Position numbers and translations under genes: made by a program. Below, piece after piece: positions 37,877 through 49,181 of a stretch of 64,000 nucleotides of DNA. The notes below the pieces were generated by a model. The model ran no database searches, was not told the DNA's origin, and worked only from the letters and a program-made list of their open reading frames with translations. The first letter of the stretch is position 1, and each line of letters starts with the position of its first letter. This DNA is from Dioszegia crocea (lineage: Eukaryota; Basidiomycota; Tremellomycetes; Tremellales; Bulleribasidiaceae). Location of the stretch: assembly GCA_001600615.1 (NCBI GenBank), contig BCKK01000004.1:1475316-1539315 (forward strand), in the 5' to 3' direction.

Positions 37877-38987
37877 ATGGTAGGCCAGGTCGGTTTGAGC
37901 TTCAAGGGTAAGTCAAGCGAGAAGTCTCAATTCGAGCCAACACAAAACCCTTCGCGAGCTGGATTTATACATTCGGCCTACTCATGACCTACCTGATTAC
38001 GAGTAAGATTGCTTATACTCTGCAGAGACTGTCGATGCTTTGACTTCATTCCGTATGTATCCTTGTACCTACGACAGCTCCATAATCGACTGATATCGCA
38101 CAGTCGAGATCACCCTCCACACCATCCTATACCTTCGTGCCGTCTATCCACCTTCCACATTCGCCCGCCGCCGAGCCCACGGCGTGCCGGTATATCAATC
38201 CCGCCATCCTCAAGTGAGAGAATACATTGCCGAGGTCGTGGGTCTGCTGCGCAAAGAGCTGGAAAGGGGGAATCTGCGGAGAGTCAGCGTGGTGATCAAG
38301 AGTGCCGTCAATGGGACTGCGCAGGAGAGATTCTTGATCGATGTAGGGTATGGGGATCTGGCTGCTTTGAGCGCTGGAGGTTCTAAGGATGTAGGGTATG
38401 TCCGCATTGCTATCCCCGCTGACAACGTTAGAATCGTCAACGCTCCGCCAGCGGAAGAGCTGAGTCTCATGCTGCGCGGTTTCCTCATTCGGCTCACAGC
38501 CCTAGACGGCCAATTGGATGATAATCGAGGTGAGCCATCCGATACTACACTGCGTATTGAGAAGAGCTAATATGATAGGAGAGACGACTTTTGCAGTGGT
38601 GCTAGAAACGATTGATGGGCTCGAACCAGCTTCTAATTCAGCCACAGATGGAGTAAGTTGCTTGCTGAGCTCGAAGCCACCAGCTGATATGCTAGAATCC
38701 AGTGCCTTGGATACCTGCTTTGAAATCCGATACCCTACATCCTGCTTCCCAAGATGCTGCGGGTGGAGCGGACGATTGCACGGCGAAGCACGAGCCGTTA
38801 TTACACGTCAAGGCGGTTGAAACAGGCGTCATCGATGTGAGTCTCGACTCGGCGCTGGCTACGTACGAGTTGCTCCGCATGTTCACATCCACCCGTCTGT
38901 GGTATTGGACAATGATATTGATGGGAATAGTTGCGCTTGATGGTCCAGGAGTGCTACTTCAAGACTGGCGAGGCGCCGGTACTCTAG
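37877..38987 (+). CDS. REV7: Rev7/MAD2B HORMA-domain subunit of DNA polymerase zeta
   Basis: HORMA adaptor that binds Rev3 in translesion DNA synthesis. Seven exons: 37877-37907, 38026-38052, 38104-38395, 38432-38529, about 38580-38651, about 38698-38836, and 38931-38987. The first exons join to MVGQVGLSFKETVDALTSFL then EITLHTILYLRAVYPPSTF, matching the Rev7 helix with YVREVYP. Next are GVPVYQSRHPQVREYI, VSVVIKSAVNGTAQERFLID, LSLMLRGFLIRLTALDGQLD, GETTFAVVLET, NPVPWIPA, and the safety-belt end LLHVKAVETGVID joined to LRLMVQECYFKTGEAPVL. The last join needs the intron 38837-38930 and is what closes the fold; without it the ORF runs into unrelated sequence. RAD4 and TFB2 are the other repair genes in the window, not adjacent. 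Confidence 0.88.
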
Positions 38988-39167
38988 ACGATCGACTCAT
39001 ATATCGCGCTTCGAGCTGCTCCATTGATGTCTTCGAATATATACGCATGAGCGCAGAGTCCACGCGCCATCATCACTGACTGACGCCGATCTGTGCGAAC
39101 ACTGAAGTCAAGCATTTACTTTCCTGACCATCGACGGCACCAGAATCCTCGCCAAAAGTTCGGGACC

Positions 39168-40125
39168 ATGGAGCTCCTTTGTAGATTTGCCCTACGCCTG
39201 CCTCGAATTCAGGCCGAACAGGAGGCAGGAGGCTGCTACGCGCAGCTCACTCCATACGTCCTTTCACTGCGTATCCCGTGAGTCCCGCTCCCCCTCTACG
39301 GCGGAGTATAGACTGGTCCACCTCCCGCAATCCGGCTGACCCGGCGCTCTAGTTCCTCCTCCCCAGCTCCTTACACATAACAACGCGACAGCAAGCAACG
39401 CCGCAAAACATGTTGCACCCCAGCGCGGAGCACATACATGCCTTCAACACACTCGAAGTGGGCTGGACAAAACCCGGCGACACTTGCATGAACACTTCGG
39501 AGGACAGGATACTGCGAGTTGACCAGGACAAGATCAATTCGACAGAAGAGATGACGGAAGAAGAGACAGAAGACTGCATCCAAAAAACAATCGCAAACAA
39601 ATTCGCCCACCTGGGTAGAGTCCACCTGACGATCGCCGCACGCCTCAGATCATACGTCGGTCAAGATGTTGGGAGATGGCTACTGTGCGTCCCTGGGAAG
39701 AGGGCGACTGCACTGAGAGCGTGTGGAGCGAAGCGAAGCACCTCTCGGGATGCCCTGCCCTTGATCCCACCATTGCTCTCGGCGCGCAAGCAAGCGACAA
39801 TACGATTACTCAAGAAGGGATCCGATACTCCAGAGTCAAGCCAGAAGCTGGCGGTCTCCAAATGAGGCTGACGAATAGCACAGCCGACTACCAGGGTACC
39901 ACGGTGTATCTCAACTGCCTCCGCGTGGTTGAGAGGACTCGCATTCATACAAACGAGCCTGTTACGTACGAGCTGGAGGGCGAAGCATATACATACGATG
40001 GAAGGATGCTGGCTGAACGGGCTGCTTGGGAAGAGTCAGAGCGGGAACGGATGTTGGCGTACGCGCTGGATGACCTGGCCAAGGGAGTTGGGCTCAGTCA
40101 GGATGGGGCCGGTGCCATCCCCTGA
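39168..40125 (+). CDS. Hypothetical protein, tentative model
   Basis: I do not recognise this gene. A tentative model starts at ATG 39168 in good context (GGACCATGG), splices at about 39278-39366 (GTGAGT donor, CCCCAG acceptor), continues through 39410-39683 with an acidic Glu/Thr-rich stretch (DKINSTEEMTEEETED), then a possible very short intron (about 39684-39714) and a final open frame to 40125 containing YQGTTVYLNCLRVVERTRI. Support is only open frames with plausible splice sites. It may be one gene, two, or a decayed remnant; coding signal after 40125 is unclear. Confidence 0.3.
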
Positions 40126-40768
40126 AAGGTGTATGGTCAGGGAAGCTCGACCCGTGATGTGGGAAGGAGTGCCATGGGCGTTCGTTGGGAAGCGAGCAAG
40201 TAAGATCACTATTCGTAGATTGAGTTCCACCAGGGGTCGCCCTTACCACTGGCCTGTGTGTGCGCGCGTCCGAGATGAAACGCAAGGCCTGGTGAGCATC
40301 TAGGTCAGCACGATTTCAAGAGGATATCTGTGACCTGACTGTCAAATTCTATCACAACGAAGACCAATGGTGCATGCTCGTCCCCAGATCGAATGCGCTC
40401 ATTGCTTCCAGGCGATGATGGAAGTCAACTGGGTCGGTGAGACGTTGGCCATCGAGAATCCGGGCTCATATGAAGATACATCAGCCAGCAATTGCATGGC
40501 GCTTCTATGCCTTGCCCTTGCAATTGAGGATGCATGATAAGTTGTGGTCCCCTCTGAAGGATGTGAATCATCGGCCGGAGAGTAGAATACCAAGGCCTTA
40601 TCACGGGCCAAGGACTCCCCAAGGCTTCAAACACACTCCGAAGTCTCCCAGGCCTTCGGCCGAAAGGATACCTCGGGCGAGATTTCTCGCCGCTAATCAG
40701 ATAAAGCGCTTCTTGTCTCTTTGCCACTGCACCTCATCGGCCTCCCTCCGGCTTCTACACCATCAGCT
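40126..40768. other. Intergenic or remnant region
   Basis: About 640 bp upstream of the CREG-like gene. A short open frame near 40330-40420 (LTVKFYHNEDQWCMLVPR) lacks context; I cannot assign it. The rest shows nothing. Confidence 0.35.
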
Positions 40769-41529
40769 ATGCTGCTCGATCTTATTCTCACCGCACTAAC
40801 TCTGGCTGCTGCTGGTCATGCAGCCACCCTTGGCCAGTACCCGATCCTAGCGAGGGAGACGATCGAAGAAGCGGGTACGCCATTCCTGATTATGATCCAG
40901 CTGCCTAGCTGATCCGAATATCAGCTGTCCATGCTAAAGAGCTTGTACACTCTTCTACGATTGGCACCCTCGCCTCTGTCTATCCACCAAATACAACACT
41001 CGCCGGCCGGCCATATGCCATCATGGAGGTGAGCGCAGCGACCATTGATCAAGCTGATATGGCAGTATCATGCCCCATGCCATCCTCCGCCCAGCCTCAC
41101 TTTCCTACTCTTCCCCATCTCCCTCTCGGCGCAGAACATCCTCGGGACAAATGAAAGCTTTGCAGGATATACAGTATCGGATCCGATTGAAGGCGTACGA
41201 TCGCCCGTCTCTAGGGGTCGAGTAGCGTTTACAGGTGTAAGTCACCAGACATGCTCGGTATCATCATTCATCGTGCTGATTGTTCATAGAACATGACAGT
41301 CCTTGAAGATCTGTCGACTAAGGAGAAGCTCGAACTGGCAAAGTGTTACCGATCATACCATGCCGATACGTTCTGGTTCCCCCCTGCCACAGGCCCTTCG
41401 CATCACCCCTTCGATGCCGTCTGGGCGCGGTTCGACCCTGTTGACATCTACTATGTCGGAGGGTTTGGAGATACGCATTATATTGGGCATATCCCTGTGG
41501 ACATGTATGCGGAAGCAGGGGAGAAGTAG
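40769..41529 (+). CDS. CREG-like secreted FMN-binding split-barrel protein
   Basis: Four exons (introns 40875-40924, 41029-41065, 41237-41289). The start MLLDLILTALTLAAAGHA is a signal peptide. The following blocks fit the CREG/pyridoxamine-oxidase-like split barrel: HSSTIGTLASVYPPNTTLAG, RPYAIMEYHAPCHPPPSLTF, SRGRVAFTGNMTVL, then CYRSYHADTFWFPPATGPSH, and the diagnostic C-terminal VDIYYVGGFGDTHYIGHIP. About 190 residues after splicing, close to the family's usual 200-220. Human CREG1 is a lysosomal/secreted glycoprotein without cofactor binding; whether this one binds FMN cannot be told. NMT gives a possible N-glycosylation site. Confidence 0.8.
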
Positions 41530-41899
41530 GCGGAGCAGGGTCAGGACGGCCAGCTAGGGGTACGAGGATCGATCGATGGGCAAGCCTTATATTGTTATCA
41601 ATGCAAACTTTCGCTATCTTTTTAAACCACCTATCGTCTCTACGATCTAGTCTCTCCGTGTCTGTCCTGCAGCTCTTCGCAACAGGCCATCAGGTAGGGT
41701 ACTCGGGCCTCTCGCTGACTGCGATGGTGGACGCATAGCCGGGGCATTCTCGGCGGATATCTTGGCCCTGCGCAATTGCAGCAGGATTTCACTCGCTCTC
41801 ATGCGCCATCCTCCGCACTAGCAGGGCGCAGATATGTTCACAGCGAGGATATAGTCCCCTATACGTGGCCGAACTAGATCCCTGGCCCAGACGTCGCCA
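41530..41899. other. Intergenic
   Basis: About 370 bp between same-strand genes. No gene or motif recognised. Confidence 0.5.
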
Positions 41900-42904
41900 A
41901 TGGCAATGGTGCCTCGAAACACAGCTGGACGCACAGTCGCATCGCAGATTGTCCGCCCGCTCATCCCACACCTATTTCCCTCACTCCCCATATCCTCTCC
42001 ACCTCTCCCCCTCCGCCCGCGCCCGGTCAGAACACCTTGTATACCCTTTTTTCGAGATCTGGCTCACATCACATCGACCAAACGGCTATACCGGCAAGTA
42101 CTCCGGGCTACATACCGGTTCCCAATCCCTTCTCCAACCTCAAACTCAAATCCCGATATTTCGTCCTCGAGCGTATCACTTTCCGAGCGAGGATTGGCTG
42201 GGTTTCGCTTCAGAGCGATCAGGGACTGGCACCGGTACTGCGGCAATACTAGTCCTGGCCAAACTGGTGCATTCCTCGCTTCTCAAACTTCCCTTGTTGA
42301 TCTCCTCATCGCCACTACTCCCTCTTCACCCGACTACCCTGCTCTCCTTGCGCGAGATTTCGCCCTACACCTCTCCCACACGCGTCATCTAGCTAGAATG
42401 GCCTTCACCAGCAATGCGAAGCTAGCTGCCCTTTCACGTCCAGCACACCTCACAGGCGGGTTCCTTCGCCCATCCACCCTCAATCCCCCTCTGCCCCGCC
42501 TCCGTCCCCAGCCTATAGGGATCAGCATGATGATGCGTAATCGGCGCCTGGCGCACGAGCGCCGGCTACGCAAGCGGAAGGAGTGGGAGGGGTACGCGAG
42601 CGATATGGCGGCTGAAGTCGGGATGTGGAAAATGTTGGGTGTGGGCAAAGAGCGGAAAACTGGTGAAGGCAAGTGGGAAGGGACTGGCTGGGCATTGGGT
42701 ACGAGGGAGATGTTGAGATTGTGTGATGCTGGATGGGCGGGGGATACACGGCGGAAGGGAATGATGTTCAAGGAAGGGATGAGGCGGAGGGTGGGTAGGG
42801 CGAAAGTTAGGCGAGAGGGTTGGTGGAGAGATCGAGCGGAGGCGAGGAGGCTTGCAGAGGTATCGGAAGTGAAGAGTAATAGGGTAGACAAGGCAGAGAA
42901 ATAG
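41900..42904 (+). CDS. LYR-motif protein, mitochondrial (Cup1-like type)
   Basis: A 334-residue single-exon protein. The N-terminus is Pro/Arg-rich and looks mitochondrial. The LYR motif sits in STKRLYRQVLRATYRFP, and a conserved-looking FRFRAIRDWHRYCG follows, matching the first helices of LYR proteins (acyl-carrier-protein-binding assembly factors for Fe-S or respiratory-chain biogenesis). The C-terminal half is highly basic (RLAHERRLRKRKEWEGY and later RRRVGRAKVRREGWW) and could touch rRNA or a ribosome. N-terminal LYR plus basic C-terminus resembles fungal Cup1-like LYR proteins; I infer that from architecture only. No introns, unlike almost every neighbour. Confidence 0.65.
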   Translation: MAMVPRNTAGRTVASQIVRPLIPHLFPSLPISSPPLPLRPRPVRTPCIPFFRDLAHITSTKRLYRQVLRATYRFPIPSPTSNSNPDISSSSVSLSERGLAGFRFRAIRDWHRYCGNTSPGQTGAFLASQTSLVDLLIATTPSSPDYPALLARDFALHLSHTRHLARMAFTSNAKLAALSRPAHLTGGFLRPSTLNPPLPRLRPQPIGISMMMRNRRLAHERRLRKRKEWEGYASDMAAEVGMWKMLGVGKERKTGEGKWEGTGWALGTREMLRLCDAGWAGDTRRKGMMFKEGMRRRVGRAKVRREGWWRDRAEARRLAEVSEVKSNRVDKAEK

Positions 42905-42996
42905 ATCTTAGACTGTACTTTAGCCCAATTCCGTTGTAATCGTAAAGCTGTACACTTCCATAGATCTCTAGATATTATATATACAACTACAATCTT

Positions 42997-44715
42997 CTAC
43001 GCCATATCCGCATCTATAGCGTGGCTCATAGCAACGAGTAGATCCGGCGGTAAGCCCGCAAGCAACGACCCAACCCCTCCGGGTTGCTGATCAAATACAA
43101 CATCATCCTCATCATCCACCCCATCATCATCCATAATCCCCCCGTCCTCCACATCGTCCACCGTCTCAAGCTCACTAGGCTTCATACCCATATACTCTCC
43201 CACTCCGTCCCCACCCTCCTCCTCATCGTCATCATCATCACTAGCGTACGCCCCCAGTGCCCCTAGGGCCTCCTTCGCCGTATCCGGTCGAGCGACTTTC
43301 GGCTTCTTCTTTGCTGGCCCTCCAGCAGCAGCCGGTGCAGTTTTCCCAGACCTATTGCCCCATCCTGAATCCTGCTTACCGCCCCATCCCTTCCCACCAT
43401 CTTCGACTCCCGTCCCCATTTCATCTGCTCCGCGCTTCCTTGGCTGAGCGAGCGGTACGATCCCCATTGTACCTTGCTTCAACCCCTTGTCCCACTCGTC
43501 TTTCGGCATAATGTGGACTGTGGGGAACTCCACCCACGCTGTGCCCTTGAATACATCGGCGAGGGGTAAATCGGGGTTGAGAGGCGGGAAGAAGTAGCGA
43601 CAGGGGGTAGATAAGGCTTCTTCGGGTGCAGCTGGAGCGGGCCGGGCGGGAGAAGGGAAGAAGGGCAGTAAAAGTACGATTTCGGTAGATGGGGGAATGG
43701 AAGGGAGGAGGGAGCGGAGAGTTGGTAAAGGCTTGATCTTTGGGTGAACCAGAAGAACGCGGGTGTGATATATGATTCGAAGATCAGCGGTGAAAGTTGT
43801 TGTTGGGGCGGATGATGTGGGTGCGGCAGGATTGGGTGGTTTGGGGGTTGCAGGTTGGGTCGTCGGTATGGCTGCTGATGAAGAGTCAGTCACTTCGGAG
43901 GATGAGGGAAGGATAGAGGTAGATGTTTCAGTTGGGGTCGTCGGATCGTCCGCAATCATATCCCGAGGCATCGAGAGTTGCATCGTTAGCCCAAGTATTC
44001 CGGTTCTGTCAATCAGCTGCTGCCCATATGACCATCCTAGTGGAACGGAGGCTCACTTATTGTTCCACCCAGACTGATTCAGCCTCCTCCTCCCCATCCC
44101 CTCTGGCATATACTCGGTCCAAACGCCCCTGGCTCTCAACTCCATCTGCAGGTTATGCGTCTTGCTCTTCCGCATTCTTCCGGCCATACCTCCGCCTCGA
44201 CCTCCAGCGCCTCCTCTCCCACCCGTAGTAGCCACAGATATAGGACGTCCACTCTGGTTGCCCATACCTCTACTCTGCCCCGCAAGATCCTCCTCCTTCA
44301 CCCCTTCGCCCCATCCCTCAATCTTCCGTCTTCCCTCTTCGAGGTACCTGTAGTCTTCTGCCCATTCGCCCTGGCGGTATTCTCTCAGAGAGACATATCC
44401 TTCCGCTCGCCTTATGCCTGTGCAGGTGTACTTCTCCTTGTGTGCCGTAGAGCATGGTAAGGAGCATGTGCGCATGGAGCACCGCGGACAGGTGTATTTG
44501 GGAGGTTTGGCGCAGAGGGCGCATCTCGTAGGGTCTCGCGGGGCGGCTATGGGGGCGGAGTGGGGCGTGGGGAGGTATAAGGATGATTCTGAGCTGGATA
44601 AGAGGTCCAGTGGCGATGTTGAGGGCCGAGCTGAGGGCGGGGGAAGGAGGGATAGGGTGGTCGTCGTCGGTGGCGGACCGAGGAAGGCGGGTTTGATAGG
44701 AAGGGCGTGGAACAT
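42997..44715 (-). CDS. BCD1: Box C/D snoRNP assembly protein Bcd1 (zf-HIT)
   Basis: Assembly factor for box C/D snoRNPs. Two exons joined across about 44005-44059. The HIT zinc finger is CALCAKPPKYTCPRC, then CSLPCSTAHKEKYTC, with all metal ligands present, followed by GYVSLREYRQGEWAEDYRYL. Then comes a Gly/Arg-rich stretch, the block RARGVWTEYMPEGMGRRRLN with SGWNNK joined to TGILGLTMQLSMP, and the second half with LRIIYHTRVLLVHP and PCRYFFPPLNPDLPLADVFK, plus VEFPTVHIMP. The C-terminus is acidic. The start at 44715 (MFHALPIK) is preferred; the frame stays open to 45000 without a family match. Confidence 0.87.
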
Positions 44716-45612
44716 GTTCGGCCCAATTGTAGTGATGCAAGATACGGCGGTCTGAGTGGTTTCGTCCGCTGCTACCGCTCGTAGGGCACAGGGTAATGGA
44801 GCTGGATATAGGGGCTTCCAAAGACAGACCTCATAGGCAGATAGATGGCCGCTTCGAAAATCTCGACCCAAGTCTGATCCGTGCGCGTGAAAATTTGCAG
44901 TTTCAGGTTTGGTCGAATGTCCCTCGACTTGCTCAGGATTGAAGGAAACATAGAGCGCGGTGAAGTATGGGAGCAAGAGATTGGTGCATAGAATAAACAA
45001 GCCTACAAAAGAGATGTCATCCCGTTGGTTTCTCCCAAAACCTCAACGCCCAGGGGCTTTAGGCAAGGATATGAAATAACAGGGGCACCCCTCCCTCCCC
45101 ACCTTCAACCCAAACCATTCATCGCCCCGACACATCAACCCAGCGGGGAGCGAAGGAAGCGACTATCCTCCGAGAAGGGCGAATAAGGGGAAAGTGAGAA
45201 AGAAGAGGTATCTATCTAAGGAGTAGCCGTAAGGTACCGAGTAAAGACTCCCCGTCGACGAGAAATGTACGTCAATCGAGTGTTCCCTAAGAGGGGCGAC
45301 GCTTCGTATCTGTCGAGATGCCCCTTGGAAGACTCACGAAGAATCACCAAGAGGCCGGTCCTATGAAGAAAGAAGAAGAAGAGGAAGATTTTTGGATTTG
45401 GGCGCGGGGGTGCGAGTTTGGCCTGGCTGATAGTTGGTGGCAGAAAATACACGTCACATCGGAAGCGGCAATGTCCGGCCGAGATGTACGGCATCATTCC
45501 GCCGGATCTGCCGTAATGATCCGCCGCGCCGAAATTTCAATTCAGCCAAACGAGCATCAACAAATCTATAGCTGCAGTCCAGATAAGCAACAGGAAAGAC
45601 AGGAAGAGCAGC
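44716..45612. other. Divergent region of BCD1 and fRMsr
   Basis: About 900 bp. Short open frames only. It includes a GAAGAAAGAAGAAGAAGAGG purine tract near 45366 and a GC-rich ATGATCCGCC area near 45515. No gene seen. Confidence 0.45.
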
Positions 45613-46438
45613 ATGCCCCATGCTGATAGTGCCTACGTGCCCGAAGACATCACGACGTACGTCCACCGTTAGCCCAGGGTCGGGCGTCAGCTCACCCTTC
45701 GGTAGCAAGGAGCAGTTCTACGTCCATGTCACCGAGCAGATAGTTGCTCTCCTAGATGGGAGTCGCTTCTGGGTAGGTCTTAGACCCCTCGCATCAGCAC
45801 TCACACTTACTGAACGTCTTCAGGTATCCAACCTAGCGCAAGTGGCTTCACTCTTATCACACTCATACCTCTCTTCCCCCCTTTATGGCTATACCGCCCC
45901 TCACACGCCCAAAGTCAACTGGGTCGGTAAGTCATTCCCTCGCCTGGCAAGTATATGCAGGACCTTACTGATGTATAGGCTTCTATCTTCAGCCTCCACC
46001 ACTGACACCCACATCGGCCAAAGGCCCGCTTCTCGTCGGCCCATATATCGGCCGTCCAGCCTGTGTCTCCATAAATCCCCAGCCGGGAAGAGGCGTATGT
46101 GCCGATACATTCCTGAATGGCCGGTCGATTACTGTCGGGGACGTTGAGGCTTATCCTGGACATATCGGTGAGTGTTCCGAGATATGTAGCGGCGCCAACT
46201 TGCATCTCGCTGTGCTCGTCGAGACCGTCCCGCTGACTCCTCAGCTTGTGATGGCGAGACCAAATCGGAGATAGTGGTACCCCTTCGTGTGCCCGATCAC
46301 TTGCAACCAGCCGGCTCAGACCGCATAATAGGTGTTCTCGACCTTGACTCGACAGCATTACGGACATTCAACGATGACGATCGGAAAGGCCTAGAGGGGA
46401 TTGTGGCTGTACTGCGGGATGCATGCGATTGGAGCTGA
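45613..46438 (+). CDS. Free methionine-(R)-sulfoxide reductase (fRMsr, GAF fold)
   Basis: Reduces the free R form of methionine sulfoxide using thioredoxin. Exons 45613-45656, 45706-45772, 45824-45926, 45979-46167 and 46245-46438. The GAF-domain blocks join well: KEQFYVHVTEQIVALLDGSR, FWVSNLAQVASLLSHSYLSS, NWVGFYLQPPP, LLVGPYIGRPACVSI, PGRGVCADTF, YPGHIACDGETKSEIVVPL, and IIGVLDLDSTALRTFNDDDR with KGLEGIVAVL. The three cysteines typical of the active site are present in PAC, GVC and IAC. Length of about 198 aa fits. No membrane or targeting signal, so cytosolic. Confidence 0.92.
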
Positions 46439-46866
46439 GCTCCAGATTGCATACAAAGGAGCTATGTGAAGGGTTAGGCGAGTACTGTGCGGCTGCCTCA
46501 CCGGTACTTACTTTACCCCAGATTGCGTACTCACAGATTGAGGTGACTCGCCGTCGACTCGCACCTCCACCACCTCTCTTGAGCTCTAAGTCATCCTCCA
46601 CCTCAACCAACTGCTATGGCTATACTGATACACGGGGTCATACCACTTGAGACGCTGAGACGCAACAGGACTCTCCTTTCACTTCGTCAAGATATACCCC
46701 TCGGAAGGCAAAGGTCCTTGGATCCGATCGAAAGGACCGGGCGGCCACTGATGATTTTCCTTTGTTGCTCACGCGGTCGACTGCCGCTCGAAGCTCATCT
46801 CCTTCTCTCCACTTGCGACCTCCAACCACAACCCACATCTCCCTCTTGCTCCTCTGACTCACCAAA
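46439..46866. other. Intergenic
   Basis: About 430 bp upstream of the first single-pass membrane protein. No clear gene; probably its promoter and 5' UTR. Confidence 0.5.
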
Positions 46867-48428
46867 ATGCTCCATCCTCACAAGCGACTATCGCACCCCA
46901 GCTTGCACCTTGTCCAACGAGAAGTCACCGATCCAGATTGGTTCCAGAAAAACTCCAGTACGTCTCGGGCTTAGTTCCTCGTAGCCTTCCGCTGACTCAC
47001 TAAGCACACTTCTACATCATCACCTCCGCCGTCTTATTCACCATCCTCTTCATCTGCATCTACCTCTTGTGGCGCGGACCACATCGAACCAAATTCCCCT
47101 GTTTCCCTAATCGTCGCTCGAGCTCTTCTCTCCCGGATGACACCCACTCCCTATTCCCCCTTTCTCCCACAGACGAAGAGAAACATTCCCCACCGTCCCA
47201 GTCTACAGACTGGTCAGATGCGAGCCGGAGGTCGAGATTGCATCTAGCAGATCTGGAAAGGACCTGGACTGCAGAGGGGGAACGGCCGGGAGATGAGACT
47301 GGTCCGGCGTCTAGAAAGATCAGGAAACCACCCCCCAAATCCCCCAAATCCCCTATGCTACCCTCTTCCGCTCATACTTTCGGACATGGTCGATCACCTA
47401 CTAGAACTGCACATGCGGTTTCTGTCGCACCTACCACATCATCATTCGGCCATACTCCCGATCATCAATATCTCCCCCACTTTGAGCCTGTGCCGCAGGC
47501 GTATCAAACTCCTGATCAGCAATCACGACCATATATCCTTGATGTTCATCCTCCTTATCGGAATCTCTACACTCCCCATACTGCCGTATCCACCCTGACT
47601 CCCGGGTCCATCATCGCCTTCACGGCCGTGTACCCGCAACTTACACCCGTCTATCCCCAGTCCATACACAGTCAGCCATCATACGATGCATCTTCACTAG
47701 CCCCCTCTACTCTCTACTCTCCCAGGTCAGCCTATCCCCTTACACCACCTACAGCCCACCTCTCGGCTCCTCCACCCAATCGACCTCACTCGAGCCGCGA
47801 CACATTCGGCGCCATGCCTAAGCGAGCCGACGGTGGCGTTTACTCGTCGAACGGTCTCCCAGTCACGCAGAATGCGTCGCCCGCACAAAGCAAACGCATG
47901 TCGTATGTCGAGTATATCGCGGCAACACTCGCACATGACTCCCCTGTCGACTTCTCCAGCCCGTCTTGGCATACCTGTGATGCGTCCCCACAACGCCAAA
48001 CGGCATATTCGACAGAATCAACATATAGCCAAGCCACCTCCACTCCCCTCCAGGCATACATACAACCGGGCCAAGTCGGCTCTCGGGCGTCCGCACTCCC
48101 TTATCTTTCGGCTGGTAGTCCTTGCACTCCCAACCCGAATCTCCTCATCAGTCCTCCCATAGCACCCTCCGACCGAAGCTCGGACTCTCCTCCTCAGTCT
48201 ATACTCCGCCGTTCGGCAGACTCTACCCCTGGCCTCAGTCATAGTCGGAGATCATCAACCACCTTGACGGTAGACCCCTCGCCGGCTGGAGTCGATCTAC
48301 CCGTCATCAGCGTCACTGCGCCCGCTTTGGCTAGAGTAAAGCGGGCATCATATGCTGCCTCTCGGATGTCGGTGAGGAGTAGTAAAGCGCCACCTAGTCC
48401 TTTGAGGCAGATCGCAGGTCGAAGCTAG
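46867..48428 (+). CDS. Single-pass membrane protein with Ser/Pro-rich cytosolic tail, paralogue 1
   Basis: About 500 aa. Exon 1 (46867-46957) gives MLHPHKRLSHPSLHL, then DPDWFQKNS; exon 2 (47005-48428) gives a transmembrane segment FYIITSAVLFTILFICIYLL followed by a basic WRGPHRTK stop-transfer. The remaining roughly 430 residues are Ser, Pro, Thr and His rich with no domain, ending PSPLRQIAGRS. The N-terminus has no cleavable signal, so it is probably a signal-anchor protein with a short outside or lumenal end. Paralogue 2 (49182) shares the intron position, the DxDWFxxNS motif, the segment and the C-terminal PSPLxQI motif. Family unknown to me. Confidence 0.65.
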
Positions 48429-49181
48429 ATCAGTGTGCAGTAGAGTAGGCTGTATTCTAGATTCAGGACTGTCGGTCATGCGTGAGCCCTGGACTGGCAG
48501 AGGCTTGTGAACGCTCTCTTCATACTTGCCGTCATCTTGTACCTCGAGTCGGGTCTGATAGATCGTGTTAGTGCTCAAAGGGTCTGCATGGCGCTTTGGA
48601 ATGAAGAGTAAATGATCCATCAGAGATCTCCAGCTTGCCCCTGCTTGCCCTCCCTGCCGGCCGCATTTTGCACCCGAAGCCAAAATTGAATCCAGCCTTC
48701 CAAATCCTTTATCTTTCTCCATCCAGCGTCTACTCACATCCAGCGTCTACTCATTGTTTCTCGATACGTCTTCACGACCACGCACAGATGCAACACACCA
48801 GCTCCGAAGGATTCGCACATTTCAGGGAATCGCAATACCTCCGAGATCCGAGAGGGCGGAGCCAAGCCTTTGGCACAACCTGAATTTACCCCGTGTTCCA
48901 AAGGGTTTCAGTTTTCGCTCGGGATGCCTTTGGCCTTTGGACGCGACTTTGACTTTGGCTCGGGGCCTTTGACGCTTTGTCTATCATATCACCTCGAGCA
49001 TCGACATGCTGATAGCGAACGCTCATCGGCCGTTTGAATCTCACATATAGCTTGAGAGTAGCAGGTCTACAGCTCATTCACGCCAACGCCTAGCACGGTC
49101 TTTTCGACTCCCTCACGTTCTTTCAAACTCGCACACTCCCTATTCGACTCCTCAAGCTTCACTAGCCCACAGCGTGGGGAA
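48429..49181. other. Intergenic between the tandem membrane-protein paralogues
   Basis: About 750 bp. It includes a 17-bp near-perfect tandem repeat near 48721 and a CTTTG-rich stretch at about 48860-48980 (for example GCCTTTGGCCTTTGG and GCCTTTGACGCTTTG). No gene. Confidence 0.4.
48721..48753. repeat. 17-bp tandem repeat
   Basis: ATCCAGCGTCTACTCAC followed directly by ATCCAGCGTCTACTCAT. It lies in the space between the two paralogous membrane-protein genes. No function inferred. Confidence 0.75.

Noticed and set aside
44053..45000. Longer BCD1 start including a hydrophobic N-terminus from 45000
   Set aside because: The first part (MFILCTNLLLPYF) has no family support and lies in the intergenic space; the zinc-finger protein starts well at 44715.
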